DNA of 64,000 nt from Bacillus subtilis (GTDB lineage: Bacteria > Bacillota > Bacilli > Bacillales > Bacillaceae_C). Below are positions 8,051 through 16,993 of this stretch, in pieces; the first letter of the stretch is position 1, and the number at the start of each line of letters is the position of its first letter. The stretch lies in contig NZ_VTQV01000015.1 of the NCBI RefSeq assembly GCF_008764245.1, positions 22,296-86,295 on the forward strand, written 5' to 3'. Both the position numbers and the translations under genes were made by a program. The notes beneath the pieces were generated by a model. The model saw only the letters and a list, made by a program, of their open reading frames with translations. It was not told the origin of the DNA and searched no databases.

Positions 8051-8872
8051 TTGGAACATGCAATAGGTGTCATTGATTCAGGTGTTGGCGGTTTAACCGT
8101 CGCTAAGGAAATTATGCGGCAAATGCCGAATGAAGTTATTTATTATGTGGGGGATACAGCACGTTGTCCCTACGGCCCGCGACCAGAAGCGGAAGTAAGA
8201 CGCTTTACTCTACAAATGGCTGGTTTTTTAGTTGAGCGGCATATTAAAATGCTTGTCATTGCTTGTAATACCGCCACAGCAGTTGTATTACAAGAATTAC
8301 GCGAAACACTGGATATTCCAGTTGTAGGTGTGATTGCTCCTGGTGCTAGAGCCGCTTTGAAAGTAACAGAGAACGGTAGAGTCGGAATTTTAGGGACTGT
8401 TGGAACGATCAATAGTCAAGCATATGTTCATGAATTGAAGATGATTAATCAACAAATCCATGTTGAACAATTAGCTTGTCCTAAATTTGTCCCGATTGTA
8501 GAAAGTTTTGAATATCATAGTAATGTTGCAAAAAAGGTCGTTGCGGAGACGTTGATTTCAATAAAAGGAAAAGGTATTGACACAATTGTGCTTGGTTGTA
8601 CTCATTACCCCTTACTTGGACCATTAATCCAAAAAGAAATGGGGCCTGACGTAAAAGTGATTAGCTCTGGTGAAGAAACCGCCCAAGAGGTAAGTACGAT
8701 TCTGGATTTTAATGGTTGGCTAAATCCATCTTCGGCCTTACCAAAACATCGGTTTTTTACAACAGGTTCACGATCTATTTTTAAACAAATTGCTTCAGAC
8801 TGGTTACAATCGGATGATTTACATATTGAATTTGTGAATCTTAGAAATCATGAATATCTAGTAAAAAAATAA
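8051..8872 (+). CDS. racE: Glutamate racemase
   Basis: A 273-residue cofactor-independent racemase that converts L-glutamate to D-glutamate for peptidoglycan. The N-terminal signature is GVIDSGVGGLTV. The two catalytic cysteines are Cys72 in ACNTAT and Cys183 in GCTHYP. The start is TTG 8051, supported by GAGGCGGAAAAG just upstream and by the usual N-terminus of the family. It follows ysmB and precedes gerM, as in other Bacillus genomes. Confidence 0.96.
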   Translation: MEHAIGVIDSGVGGLTVAKEIMRQMPNEVIYYVGDTARCPYGPRPEAEVRRFTLQMAGFLVERHIKMLVIACNTATAVVLQELRETLDIPVVGVIAPGARAALKVTENGRVGILGTVGTINSQAYVHELKMINQQIHVEQLACPKFVPIVESFEYHSNVAKKVVAETLISIKGKGIDTIVLGCTHYPLLGPLIQKEMGPDVKVISSGEETAQEVSTILDFNGWLNPSSALPKHRFFTTGSRSIFKQIASDWLQSDDLHIEFVNLRNHEYLVKK

Positions 8873-8875
8873 ATC

Positions 8876-8902
8876 AACAGCTCATTGTGGGCTGTTTTTT
8901 TG
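8876..8902 (+). terminator. racE terminator
   Basis: Stem AACAGC (8876-8881) / GCTGTT (8891-8896), extended inward by three weaker pairs, with a run of seven T. It follows the racE stop codon by 3 bp. Confidence 0.8.
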
Positions 8903-8965
8903 TGTAGCTTAGCCAGGAAATTATAAAATCCTAGCTTGTGGATAAGCTGCTTATGTCGCGGTTGA

Positions 8966-9172
8966 CATCCAGCTCCAGCGCCTAGCGACTAGCAAATTTA
9001 CGCCTTCCTCCTGCGATAAGTCAACATCAGCTCCTTCGTCGCCGTGTTTCCTTTATCTCAGGCCAACAGGACGTTGGTCACAAAGGCGTTGCGCCAGGAC
9101 GGCGCGTATTTAGCCTTTGAACCTTATGCTCCAAATTTGTACGTCGCTGAACAGGCGCTTGCGCTTTTCTTA
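8966..9172 (+). repeat. Modular repeat element, family A copy 1
   Basis: About 207 bp, starting near CATCCAGCTCCAGCG and ending near GCGCTTGCGCTTTTC. It aligns over its length with the reverse complement of 36686-36942 and, with internal loss, with 33879-34028. It carries two AGGAC-centred palindromes: CCAAC-AGGAC-GTTGG (9063-9077) and GCGCC-AGGAC-GGCGC (9091-9105). A 63-codon open frame across it is not credible as a gene. The remainder of the 8873-9284 gap holds the racE terminator and the gerM upstream region. Confidence 0.8.
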
Positions 9173-9284
9173 TGTCTAGAAATTGAGAAACCATTCTTTC
9201 TAATAAAAAGTTTTGACAAGCCGGTCTATTCCTGAAGGATAGCTCGTATACATGAAGTACAAACTGTCTTAGGAGGGGTACGAA

Positions 9285-10337
9285 ATGTCAAAAAAGGCAA
9301 AATTGGCCTTTACGTTGGCTGGTGTTTTAACAGCAAGTATGGTATTAACCGGTTGTGGTCTTTTCGGAAAAGATAAAGAAAGTGTGGATCCACCTGGGGA
9401 AGTGACCCATATGCAAGAAGGGGAAGATGCAGAAACGACATCTGAAACGGCAAAAGAAACGGCTGATATGGAAATGAGAGATCTTTACTTAGTGGATAAA
9501 AACGGTTATGTGGTTGCTCAATCAATTCCGCTCCCTAAAACGGAAAGTGTGGCTAAACAAGTTCTTTCTTATCTTGTTACAGACGGTCCAATTTCGGAGG
9601 TCATTCCCAATGGATTTAGAACAGTGATTCCGGCGGGAACAGAGGTGGATGTAGATATTAAAGATGGTGTTGCTGTTGTGGACTTTTCCGAAGAGTTTTC
9701 TGATTATGATGAGGCAGATGAACAGAATATCCTTCAATCCATTACGTGGACTTTAACTCAATTTGACAGCGTTGATTCCGTAGAATTAAAAGTAAATGGA
9801 TACGCACTCAAAGAAATGCCAGTTGGGGGGACGCCAATTAGTGAAGAGGGACTTACAAGAGCCGATGGAATCAATACAGATGTTTCTAATGTTGCAGATA
9901 TTACAAATACTCGACCTGTGACAGTGTATTATTTAGCACAAGCGGAGGATGCCCCCTATTATGTACCTGTTACGAAAAGAATTTCCAATACTGAAAAAGA
10001 TGACGTAGCAGCCGTCATTAATCAATTAGTTGATGGACCAGGTCTTCAATCAGCATTATCTACAGCGTTATTCAATGGTGTAAAATTGCTAGAGGAACCT
10101 ACAGTAGAAGATGGAAATGTTGTGCTTGATTTCAACGAATCCATTCTTGAAGATAGCGATAGTAACATAATTTCCGATGCGACCCTTAGCTCAATCGTCC
10201 TATCTTTAACTGAACAAGCAGATATTGAAAGTGTTTCTATTAAGGTAAATGGGAAGGATGAAATTGTGAATGAGGATGGAGAGGCATTAACTGCTCCAGT
10301 TAACCGTCCAGAAAAAGTGAACGTTGGTAGTTTTTAA
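9285..10337 (+). CDS. gerM: GerM, germination/sporulation lipoprotein
   Basis: A 350-residue secreted lipoprotein. The N-terminal hydrophobic segment ends in the lipobox LTGC. Two GerMN domains follow: one around residues 75-180 (YLVDKNGYVVAQ, AVVDFSEEFSDYD) and one around 215-330 (YYLAQAEDAPYYVP, VVLDFNESILED). GerM is needed for normal spore development and germination and is made in the mother cell in B. subtilis. RBS GGAGGGG precedes the ATG. A weak sigma-E-like promoter (GTCTATT ... TATACATG, 9224-9254) is possible but not convincing. Confidence 0.93.
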   Translation: MSKKAKLAFTLAGVLTASMVLTGCGLFGKDKESVDPPGEVTHMQEGEDAETTSETAKETADMEMRDLYLVDKNGYVVAQSIPLPKTESVAKQVLSYLVTDGPISEVIPNGFRTVIPAGTEVDVDIKDGVAVVDFSEEFSDYDEADEQNILQSITWTLTQFDSVDSVELKVNGYALKEMPVGGTPISEEGLTRADGINTDVSNVADITNTRPVTVYYLAQAEDAPYYVPVTKRISNTEKDDVAAVINQLVDGPGLQSALSTALFNGVKLLEEPTVEDGNVVLDFNESILEDSDSNIISDATLSSIVLSLTEQADIESVSIKVNGKDEIVNEDGEALTAPVNRPEKVNVGSF

Positions 10338-10380
10338 AAAGGAAAATTTGATATACTATATAATAATCAAGGGGCTGATC

Positions 10381-10404
10381 TGATACAGCCTCTTGTATCA
10401 TTTT
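10381..10404 (+). terminator. Hairpin between gerM and rph
   Basis: TGATACA (10381-10387) / TGTATCA (10394-10400), 7-bp perfect stem with 6-nt loop, then TTTT. Probable gerM terminator. Confidence 0.65.
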
Positions 10405-10436
10405 AGCAGAAAATAGATGTAAGGAGGAATCATCTT

Positions 10437-11195
10437 TTGCGCTCTGAAGATAGAGGATCATTGGATTTACGGAATGTACATATTGAGAATCATTATTTAA
10501 AACATCCTGAAGGATCAGTATTAATAACAGTAGGTAATACAAAGGTCATTTGTGCCGCAAGCATAGAAGATCGAGTCCCTCCATTCCTTAGAGGAACAGG
10601 AAAAGGGTGGATTACAGCTGAATATGCGATGTTACCGCGTGCAACTGAAACTAGAAATATTCGTGAATCTTCTAAAGGGAAGGTATCTGGCAGAACAATG
10701 GAAATTCAACGTTTGATTGGTCGTTCTCTTCGCGCGGTGGTTGATTTAGAAGCCATTGGAGAAAGAACCATTTGGGTTGACTGTGATGTGATTCAGGCTG
10801 ACGGTGGAACGAGAACGGCTTCCATTACAGGTGCGTTTGTGGCAGTGGCTATGGCCCTTCACAAAATATCTCTTGAAAAGAAATGGACAACATTCCCACT
10901 TCATAATTTTCTTGCTGCTACGAGTGTTGGAATAAGCCAGTCTGGCGAAGTCATTTTAGATTTAGACTATCAAGAGGATAGTCAAGCGCAAGTAGACATG
11001 AATGTTGTCATGATCGGAAATGGTGAGTTTGTTGAATTGCAAGGTACAGGCGAAGAAGCGACATTTTCCGCCACTCAGCTCCAAGAAATGTTGGATGCGG
11101 CAACACTAGGGATTAAGCAATTAATGGAATTACAGCGAACAGCCCTTGGTGAGGTGGCGACTTTAATCGATCAAGTGGTGAAAAAACAATCATGA
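10437..11195 (+). CDS. rph: Ribonuclease PH
   Basis: A 252-residue phosphorolytic 3'-5' exoribonuclease that trims tRNA 3' ends. Diagnostic stretches are [33 protein letters not shown] and [20 protein letters not shown]. The start is TTG 10437 with AAGGAGGAA just upstream. It overlaps the next gene by 4 bp (ATGA), so the two are translationally coupled. Confidence 0.96.
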   Translation: MRSEDRGSLDLRNVHIENHYLKHPEGSVLITVGNTKVICAASIEDRVPPFLRGTGKGWITAEYAMLPRATETRNIRESSKGKVSGRTMEIQRLIGRSLRAVVDLEAIGERTIWVDCDVIQADGGTRTASITGAFVAVAMALHKISLEKKWTTFPLHNFLAATSVGISQSGEVILDLDYQEDSQAQVDMNVVMIGNGEFVELQGTGEEATFSATQLQEMLDAATLGIKQLMELQRTALGEVATLIDQVVKKQS

Positions 11196-11797
11196 TGAAA
11201 AAAGTAATGATTGCAACTAAAAATAGAGGGAAAGCGGCTGAATTTGAAACACTCTTTTCCAAATATGGAATAAAAGTACATACATTATTGGATATAGAGG
11301 ATCATCCAGATATTGAAGAGACGGGGAATACCTTTGAAGAAAATGCTAGGATTAAAGCTGAGACCCTGTCAAAGGAATTAAATGAAATGGTCTTAGCTGA
11401 TGACTCAGGGTTGATTGTGGATGAATTAGATGGTGCACCAGGCATTTATTCGGCGAGGTATGCAGGAGAAGATAAAGATGATGAGGCCAATATTGATAAA
11501 TTACTTCATGAAATGAAAGATGTGCCCGAAAATAAACGAACAGCACGTTTTTACTGTGCTCTTGCTTTAGCCATTCCAGGACAAGAAACGATACTTGTCT
11601 CGGGAAAATGTGAAGGGAAGATTTTAACCGAAAGGCATGGTTTAAATGGCTTTGGTTATGACCCGGTATTTTATGCGACAACAGCCGGAAAATCGATGGC
11701 TGAATTAACGAGTAAAGAAAAAAATCAAATCAGCCATCGATCCGAAGCTTTAAGAAATTTGGAACCAATTATGAAGAACCTTTTTAATAAAAAATAA
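11192..11797 (+). CDS. rdgB: XTP/dITP diphosphatase (RdgB/HAM1)
   Basis: A 201-residue nucleotide house-cleaning enzyme that hydrolyses dITP, XTP and related bases to monophosphates. Motifs are [12 protein letters not shown] at the N-terminus, [20 protein letters not shown] and [13 protein letters not shown]. subtilis YsnA is the homologue. It shares an ATGA overlap with rph and is followed by a terminator-like hairpin. Confidence 0.95.
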   Translation: MMKKVMIATKNRGKAAEFETLFSKYGIKVHTLLDIEDHPDIEETGNTFEENARIKAETLSKELNEMVLADDSGLIVDELDGAPGIYSARYAGEDKDDEANIDKLLHEMKDVPENKRTARFYCALALAIPGQETILVSGKCEGKILTERHGLNGFGYDPVFYATTAGKSMAELTSKEKNQISHRSEALRNLEPIMKNLFNKK

Positions 11798-11810
11798 GCT
11801 ATTCCCTGAA

Positions 11811-11863
11811 AAGTACCTTATGAAGTAGACCGATAAAGCGTTCTGCTTCATGGGGTGCTTTTT
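11811..11863 (+). terminator. rdgB terminator
   Basis: A long imperfect hairpin: AAGTACC then ATGAAGTAGA pairs with TCTGCTTCAT then GGGGTGCTT, ending in five T. It lies 14 bp after the rdgB stop. Confidence 0.6.
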
Positions 11864-12032
11864 GCGTAATGAGGTAAATGGCGTTGGTATGAGAGAGTGA
11901 TGTCTGTTGAAAAAAATGGATCAAGGGAAGCTTGTTCCCCCACAAAAAAACATTGTTCGTTCCGATTTCTTTTCCCATAATTATTTGATAAAATAGATCC
12001 TATTGAAAACTTTTCTGAGAGGGGAATGTACA

Positions 12033-12533
12033 ATGAAGTTACTTATCGTGAGTGATAGTCACGGAGATCGATCCATGATAAAAACATTGAAAAATAGATA
12101 CGAGAATGATGTTGATGCATTAATACACTGTGGTGACTCTGAATTACGTGCAGTAGATCCAGTTCTTGAAGGATTTCATGTAGTGAGGGGAAACTGTGAT
12201 CTTGATCAACGTTTTCCGGATGAATTGTTATTGGATGTTCAAGGATATAAAATCTTTACAACCCATGGGCACTTGTTTCAAATTAAATCTTCTCTACTCA
12301 ATCTAGCTTACCGTGCAAAAGAACTTGAAGCCGATTTTGTCTTTTTTGGTCATTCCCATTTACTTGGAGTGGAAAAAATAGAGGAAATACTATTTTTGAA
12401 TCCGGGAAGTATCCTTCTTCCAAGAGGAGGGAATGAACGAACTTATGCGATTCTCGAACAAGATGATACCTGTACAGTTCGTTTTTTTAATGATCAACAC
12501 GAAGAATTGAAATCTCTTCGGAGGGAATTTTAG
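12033..12533 (+). CDS. ysnB: YsnB-like metallophosphoesterase
   Basis: A 166-residue calcineurin-like phosphodiesterase of the MJ0936/YfcE type. Metal-binding motifs are SDSHGD, HCGDSE, GNCD, THGH and GHSH; the closing NPGS block is also present. Such enzymes act on phosphodiesters with Mn or Ni; the natural substrate is not known. The start ATG 12033 has GAGAGGGG upstream. It lies in the conserved rph-rdgB-ysnB order. Confidence 0.92.
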   Translation: MKLLIVSDSHGDRSMIKTLKNRYENDVDALIHCGDSELRAVDPVLEGFHVVRGNCDLDQRFPDELLLDVQGYKIFTTHGHLFQIKSSLLNLAYRAKELEADFVFFGHSHLLGVEKIEEILFLNPGSILLPRGGNERTYAILEQDDTCTVRFFNDQHEELKSLRREF

Positions 12534-12647
12534 AGGATATTAAGGGGAAATGTTCCTCTGCAAAGTTTGAATAGATGTTGAGTGTATAACCGGTTTAGAT
12601 ACGCTTACCCCTTAATGAATAAAGAATAAAATATTTTAGAAAAACTA

Positions 12648-12676
12648 TTGACTTTCCCTTTAATCGTCTATATAAT
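12648..12676 (+). promoter_or_regulatory. Sigma-A promoter of the tRNA-Arg gene
   Basis: TTGACT (12648-12653) and TATAAT (12671-12676) with 17-bp spacing, ending 21 bp before the mature tRNA. Confidence 0.85.
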
Positions 12677-12697
12677 AAAAAATGTCTTTTACAAAAT

Positions 12698-12771
12698 GTC
12701 CCAGTAGCTCAGCTGGATAGAGCAACAGCCTTCTAAGCTGTGGGTCGGGGGTTCGAATCCCTCCTGGGACG
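12698..12771 (+). tRNA. tRNA-Arg (anticodon TCT)
   Basis: A 74-nt cloverleaf. Acceptor stem GTCCCAG/CTGGGAC, D-arm AGCTCAGCTGGATAGAGC, anticodon stem ACAGC/GCTGT with loop CTTCTAA (anticodon TCT), T-arm GGGGGTTCGAATCCCTC, discriminator G. The 3' CCA is not encoded. It has its own promoter and terminator. Confidence 0.97.
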
Positions 12772-12788
12772 TCATGATTGTTTAAATG

Positions 12789-12826
12789 AGCGCCAATCCT
12801 TTTGAGGGAATTGGTGCTTATTTTTT
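12789..12826 (+). terminator. tRNA-Arg terminator
   Basis: Stem AGCGCCAAT / ATTGGTGCT with a short internal mismatch and loop, followed by TATTTTTT. 17 bp downstream of the tRNA. Confidence 0.85.
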
Positions 12827-12900
12827 AGATTCAATCTATTTGTTTTCTTCAAACTGATTTGTTACACTATTTTTTAACCTAAATGATGGGCGGTTCTATC

Positions 12901-13914
12901 ATGAAAAAAGATCAAAACAATCGTGATTCGGCAATCATTATCCCTTTTCCAGGACTGAAGGACCGTTATTATGAAAAAGGCTTATCTAGCTTGGAATCTC
13001 ATCAATTTCAGGAGGCAGTTGATTTGCTAAAGCAGGCTTATCAAATGGACTCCACCGATCCGCAGATTTCAGCAGCCTACCTTGCAGCCCTGTATGAGAA
13101 TGGAGATTATGAGGATTCTAAGCAGATGGCTGAGAAACTTTTGAAAAGTGGTGTTGGAAGTTTCTATGATGTTCTTGATATTTATTTAATGATTTTGATT
13201 CAATTAAACGATTATAAACAGGTCGTTTCGACTTTAAAACCGTTATTTGAAGAAAATGAAATTCCTCCTGAAAAGGCAGAACACTTTTTACAATTATTAC
13301 AATTGAGTGAAAAAGCTGCCGCGAATCAGGTAATGGGAAATTCTCCAAATATGGTGGATGATATCCCCCTTATCCATCAAAAGCAAAGTACCCAAGATCA
13401 GTTAATCGGCCTAGGTATGCTCAAGGATAAAAATATTCATCCGTATTTGGATTCATTAATAGATATGCTCTCTGCTGAAAAAGTTCATCCGTTTATCAAA
13501 ACGGCCATCCTTACACTTTTAAAGGAAAACAAAATTGATCAATCCATGTTAGTCGAAAAATTTGACAAAAAGGAAACGTTCAATCCGAAAGCCATTCCCT
13601 CCGTTGAGGAATTCACCTTTTTCCAATTGGTAAAAAACCAGATGGAAAGTCAATTAAGAGATCATAATCCTGTTTTATTAGAACAAATTCTTGATATGAT
13701 AAAACGCCATTCCTATTGTCTTTATCCATTTGAATGGGAACCCAATAACCCATCTGTGTGGACAGTCGCCTACAGAGCGATGGGACATGAATTGTATGGG
13801 GAAAATTGGAATCCAAAAAAACTAGCGGAATTTTACGATGTGGAAGAGGAAGAGTTAAGGGCTACATTTGCTTTTATCGTCAAATTGGAGGAAATTTCTT
13901 CGACTATTGTATAA
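12901..13914 (+). CDS. ysoA: TPR repeat protein (YsoA-like)
   Basis: A 337-residue cytoplasmic protein. Residues 20-140 contain tetratricopeptide-like helical pairs (YEKGLSSLESHQFQEAVDLL, AAYLAALYENGDYEDSKQMA). The C-terminal half is helical without a recognised domain. Position between ysnB and tig and length match B. subtilis YsoA, whose role is not established. ATG 12901 follows a weak GGGCGG; an in-frame ATG at 12883 is the alternative. Confidence 0.83.
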   Translation: MKKDQNNRDSAIIIPFPGLKDRYYEKGLSSLESHQFQEAVDLLKQAYQMDSTDPQISAAYLAALYENGDYEDSKQMAEKLLKSGVGSFYDVLDIYLMILIQLNDYKQVVSTLKPLFEENEIPPEKAEHFLQLLQLSEKAAANQVMGNSPNMVDDIPLIHQKQSTQDQLIGLGMLKDKNIHPYLDSLIDMLSAEKVHPFIKTAILTLLKENKIDQSMLVEKFDKKETFNPKAIPSVEEFTFFQLVKNQMESQLRDHNPVLLEQILDMIKRHSYCLYPFEWEPNNPSVWTVAYRAMGHELYGENWNPKKLAEFYDVEEEELRATFAFIVKLEEISSTIV

Positions 13915-13923
13915 ATCCATTAT

Positions 13924-13951
13924 TTGAAACGTTGGTATCCTATGTTATAAT
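13924..13951 (+). promoter_or_regulatory. Candidate sigma-A promoter of tig
   Basis: TTGAAA (13924-13929) and TATAAT (13946-13951) with 16-bp spacing, about 108 bp before the tig start. Confidence 0.65.
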
Positions 13952-14059
13952 GTAATGGTTATGCTGGATTGTGTATAATATAGCGGAACATACATAGTGA
14001 AGCGAGTAACCGCAAATAAGCAATAAGACAACTGAGTATATATTGTTGGAGGTATTAAA

Positions 14060-15349
14060 ATGTCAGCAAAATGGGAAAAGCTTGAAGGTAATAAAGGTGT
14101 ATTAACAGTTGAAGTAGATGCGAAAACTGTTAATGAAGGTTTGGACCAGGCTTTTAAAAAGGTGTCTAAGGATATTAATATACCTGGATTCCGTAAAGGA
14201 AAAGTTCCACGTCCATTATTTGAAAAACGTTTTGGGGTAGAAAGCTTATTCCAAGATGCACTTGATTTCATTCTTCCAGAGTCTTACGCTAATGCCGTAG
14301 AAGAAGCAGGAATTGAACCAGTAGATCGTCCTGAGATCGACATTGAACAAATGGAAAAAGGAAAAGAATTAATTTTCACTGCAAAAGTTACCGTAAAGCC
14401 AGAAGTAAAACTAGGCGAATACAAAGGTCTTGAAGTAGAAAAATTAGATGATTCCGTGTCAGATCAGGATGTGGAAGAAGAATTAAATACTCTTCAAGAA
14501 CGTCAAGCCGAGCTTGTTGTGAAAGAAGATGGCGTTGTTGAAGATGGCGACACTGTTGTCATTGATTTCGAAGGGTTTGTGGATGGAGAAGCCTTTGAAG
14601 GTGGTCAATCCGACAACTATTCTCTAGAAATCGGTTCAGGATCTTTCATTCCTGGGTTTGAAGAACAGCTTATTGGGGTAAAATCAGGAGAAGAGAAAGA
14701 TGTTAAAGTGACATTCCCTGAAGAATACCATGCAGCAGAATTAGCAGGCAAGGAAGCTACATTTAAGGTTAAGCTTCATGAAATTAAAGCAAAAGAACTT
14801 CCTGAGCTTGATGATGAGTTTGCAAAAGATGTTGATGAAGAAGCAGAAACATTGGAAGAACTTAAAGCAAATATCAAAAAGAGACTTACGGAAGAAAAGA
14901 AAAATGAAGCTGAACAAAAACTAAAAAATGACTTAGTAGAAAAAGCTACAGAGAATGCTGAAATTGATCTACCGGAAGTAATGGTAGAGAATGAAATGGA
15001 TCAAATGATGCAAGAATTTGAACAACGCCTGCAAATGCAAGGTATGAATCTTGATCTTTATTTCCAATTCTCAGGCCAAAACGAAGAGGAACTTCGTAGC
15101 CAAATGAAGGAAGATGCTGAAAAGCGTGTTAAAACTTCCCTTACACTAGAAGCTATTGCCAAGGCTGAAAATCTTGAAGTGGATGACAAAGCTGTTGATG
15201 AAGAATTAAATAAAATGGCAGAAATGTACAAAATGGAAGTGGAAGAAGTTAAAAAGATTATGAGTGCTAATATGAATAGTCTGAAAGCAGACTTGAAATT
15301 GCAAAAAGCCATTGATGTTCTAGTTGAAAATAGCAAAACAAATGCATAA
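14060..15349 (+). CDS. tig: Trigger factor, ribosome-associated chaperone and prolyl isomerase
   Basis: A 429-residue protein. The ribosome-binding domain carries the signature GFRKGKVPR near residue 45. A central FKBP-type peptidyl-prolyl isomerase domain follows (residues about 150-245; [38 protein letters not shown]). The C-terminal chaperone arms are highly charged helices. RBS GGAGGT precedes the ATG. It is monocistronic: own promoter upstream and a strong terminator downstream, then clpX. Confidence 0.97.
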   Translation: MSAKWEKLEGNKGVLTVEVDAKTVNEGLDQAFKKVSKDINIPGFRKGKVPRPLFEKRFGVESLFQDALDFILPESYANAVEEAGIEPVDRPEIDIEQMEKGKELIFTAKVTVKPEVKLGEYKGLEVEKLDDSVSDQDVEEELNTLQERQAELVVKEDGVVEDGDTVVIDFEGFVDGEAFEGGQSDNYSLEIGSGSFIPGFEEQLIGVKSGEEKDVKVTFPEEYHAAELAGKEATFKVKLHEIKAKELPELDDEFAKDVDEEAETLEELKANIKKRLTEEKKNEAEQKLKNDLVEKATENAEIDLPEVMVENEMDQMMQEFEQRLQMQGMNLDLYFQFSGQNEEELRSQMKEDAEKRVKTSLTLEAIAKAENLEVDDKAVDEELNKMAEMYKMEVEEVKKIMSANMNSLKADLKLQKAIDVLVENSKTNA

Positions 15350-15385
15350 AAAACATAAACATACACATAAGATATAAGAATCGGC

Positions 15386-15419
15386 AAACAAGGCACAGGC
15401 AAGATCCGTGCCTTGTTTT
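15386..15419 (+). terminator. tig terminator
   Basis: AAACAAGGCAC / GTGCCTTGTTT stem (15386-15396 with 15408-15418). The stem's own 3' arm supplies the terminal T residues. Confidence 0.8.
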
Positions 15420-15573
15420 GCCAAAAGAATACATATTGATCCATTACGGATCCAGCACGAGTTTGAATAATGGTTATTACTTCATAGAATGTGGTACAAT
15501 GCAATACATAGCTATGGCTTGTAATTTTTTAAGGTTGTATGGAAAGGATATAGCTTATTATAGGGGTGAAATC

Positions 15574-16836
15574 ATGTTTAAATTTAACGAAGAAAAAGGT
15601 CAGTTGAAATGTTCTTTTTGTGGTAAAACGCAAGAACAAGTTAGAAAATTAGTGGCTGGCCCTGGTGTATATATATGTGATGAATGTATTGAATTATGTA
15701 CAGAAATTGTGGAGGAAGAACTAGGGACGGAAGAAGAAGTAGAATTTAAAGATATCCCGAAACCACGCGAAATTAGGGAAATTTTAGATGAATACGTGAT
15801 TGGTCAAGAACAGGCGAAAAAGTCCTTAGCTGTTGCCGTTTATAATCACTACAAGCGTATTAATGCAAATAGCAAGATCGATGATGTAGAGCTTGCGAAA
15901 AGTAATATTTGTTTGATAGGTCCAACTGGAAGCGGTAAAACCTTACTTGCGCAAACATTGGCTCGAATTTTAAATGTACCATTTGCGATCGCAGATGCGA
16001 CTTCATTAACGGAAGCGGGTTATGTTGGGGAAGATGTGGAAAATATCTTACTCAAATTAATTCAATCTGCTGACTATGATGTGGAAAAGGCAGAGCGTGG
16101 TATCATTTATATTGATGAGATCGATAAAGTAGCTAGAAAATCGGAAAATACTTCCATTACAAGAGATGTTTCAGGTGAAGGGGTACAGCAAGCTTTACTT
16201 AAAATATTAGAAGGTACTGTAGCAAGTGTGCCACCACAAGGAGGCAGAAAGCATCCGCACCAAGAGTTTATTCAAATCGATACAACCAATATCTTGTTTA
16301 TTTGTGGTGGAGCTTTCGACGGTGTGGAACAAATCATTAAGCGTCGCCTTGGACAAAAAGTGATCGGGTTTGGCGCAGAGGTGAAAAGTCAAGAAGAAAA
16401 CAAAGAAATTTTATCCGAAATTCTTCCAGAAGATTTACTTCGTTTTGGGTTAATTCCAGAATTTATCGGCCGCTTACCCGTCATTGCCAACTTAGAGCAG
16501 TTGGATGAAGAAGCGTTAATTGAAATTTTAACTAAACCGAAAAATGCGCTTGTCAAACAGTATAAAAAAATGCTGGATATGGATGAAGTCGACCTTGAAT
16601 TTGAGGATGATGCTCTTCATGAAATCGCGAAAAAAGCGATTGAAAGAAAAACAGGAGCTCGTGGACTTAGATCCATCATTGAAATGCTTATGTTAGATGT
16701 AATGTTTGACTTGCCATCTCGTGATGATATTAAGAAATGTATTATTACGAAAGATTCCGTTCTGCATAATAAGCCACCTAAGCTTGTGCTTGAGGATGGA
16801 ACAGTTATTAAGGGGCCTGAAAAAACCTCTGCTTAA
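15574..16836 (+). CDS. clpX: ATP-dependent Clp protease ATP-binding subunit ClpX
   Basis: A 420-residue AAA+ unfoldase that feeds substrates to ClpP. The N-terminal zinc-binding domain has Cys13, Cys16, Cys35 and Cys38. Walker A is GPTGSGKT at about residue 116, Walker B is IIYIDEIDK, and sensor and pore motifs follow (GYVGEDVE). The start ATG 15574 has AGGGGTG upstream and gives exactly the usual length; the open frame extending 52 codons further upstream is not coding. A terminator follows. Confidence 0.97.
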   Translation: MFKFNEEKGQLKCSFCGKTQEQVRKLVAGPGVYICDECIELCTEIVEEELGTEEEVEFKDIPKPREIREILDEYVIGQEQAKKSLAVAVYNHYKRINANSKIDDVELAKSNICLIGPTGSGKTLLAQTLARILNVPFAIADATSLTEAGYVGEDVENILLKLIQSADYDVEKAERGIIYIDEIDKVARKSENTSITRDVSGEGVQQALLKILEGTVASVPPQGGRKHPHQEFIQIDTTNILFICGGAFDGVEQIIKRRLGQKVIGFGAEVKSQEENKEILSEILPEDLLRFGLIPEFIGRLPVIANLEQLDEEALIEILTKPKNALVKQYKKMLDMDEVDLEFEDDALHEIAKKAIERKTGARGLRSIIEMLMLDVMFDLPSRDDIKKCIITKDSVLHNKPPKLVLEDGTVIKGPEKTSA

Positions 16837-16840
16837 TATA

Positions 16841-16878
16841 AAAACCAGGGTTTTTAATAAAAAAATCCTGGTTTTTTT
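16841..16878 (+). terminator. clpX terminator
   Basis: AAACCAGG / CCTGGTTT with an A/T-rich upper stem (GTTTTT/AAAAAT), ending in seven T. Confidence 0.85.
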
Positions 16879-16993
16879 GCGGCTAAAAATTTATAATACG
16901 ATGACGACAAAATGATGGTTTATTCCTTCTTTGAAGCGGAGATACTAATGGATAAAAGATAGACGTAAATTTGTATCTTCGGGAGGGTAATGT

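Noticed and set aside
9044..9235. 63-codon open frame on the plus strand before gerM
   Set aside because: Runs across family A repeat sequence and its palindromes; no RBS.
12540..12615. Inverted repeat TTAAGGGG / CCCCTTAA after ysnB
   Set aside because: Arms of only 8 bp are 60 bp apart with no T-run; too weak to call a terminator or operator.
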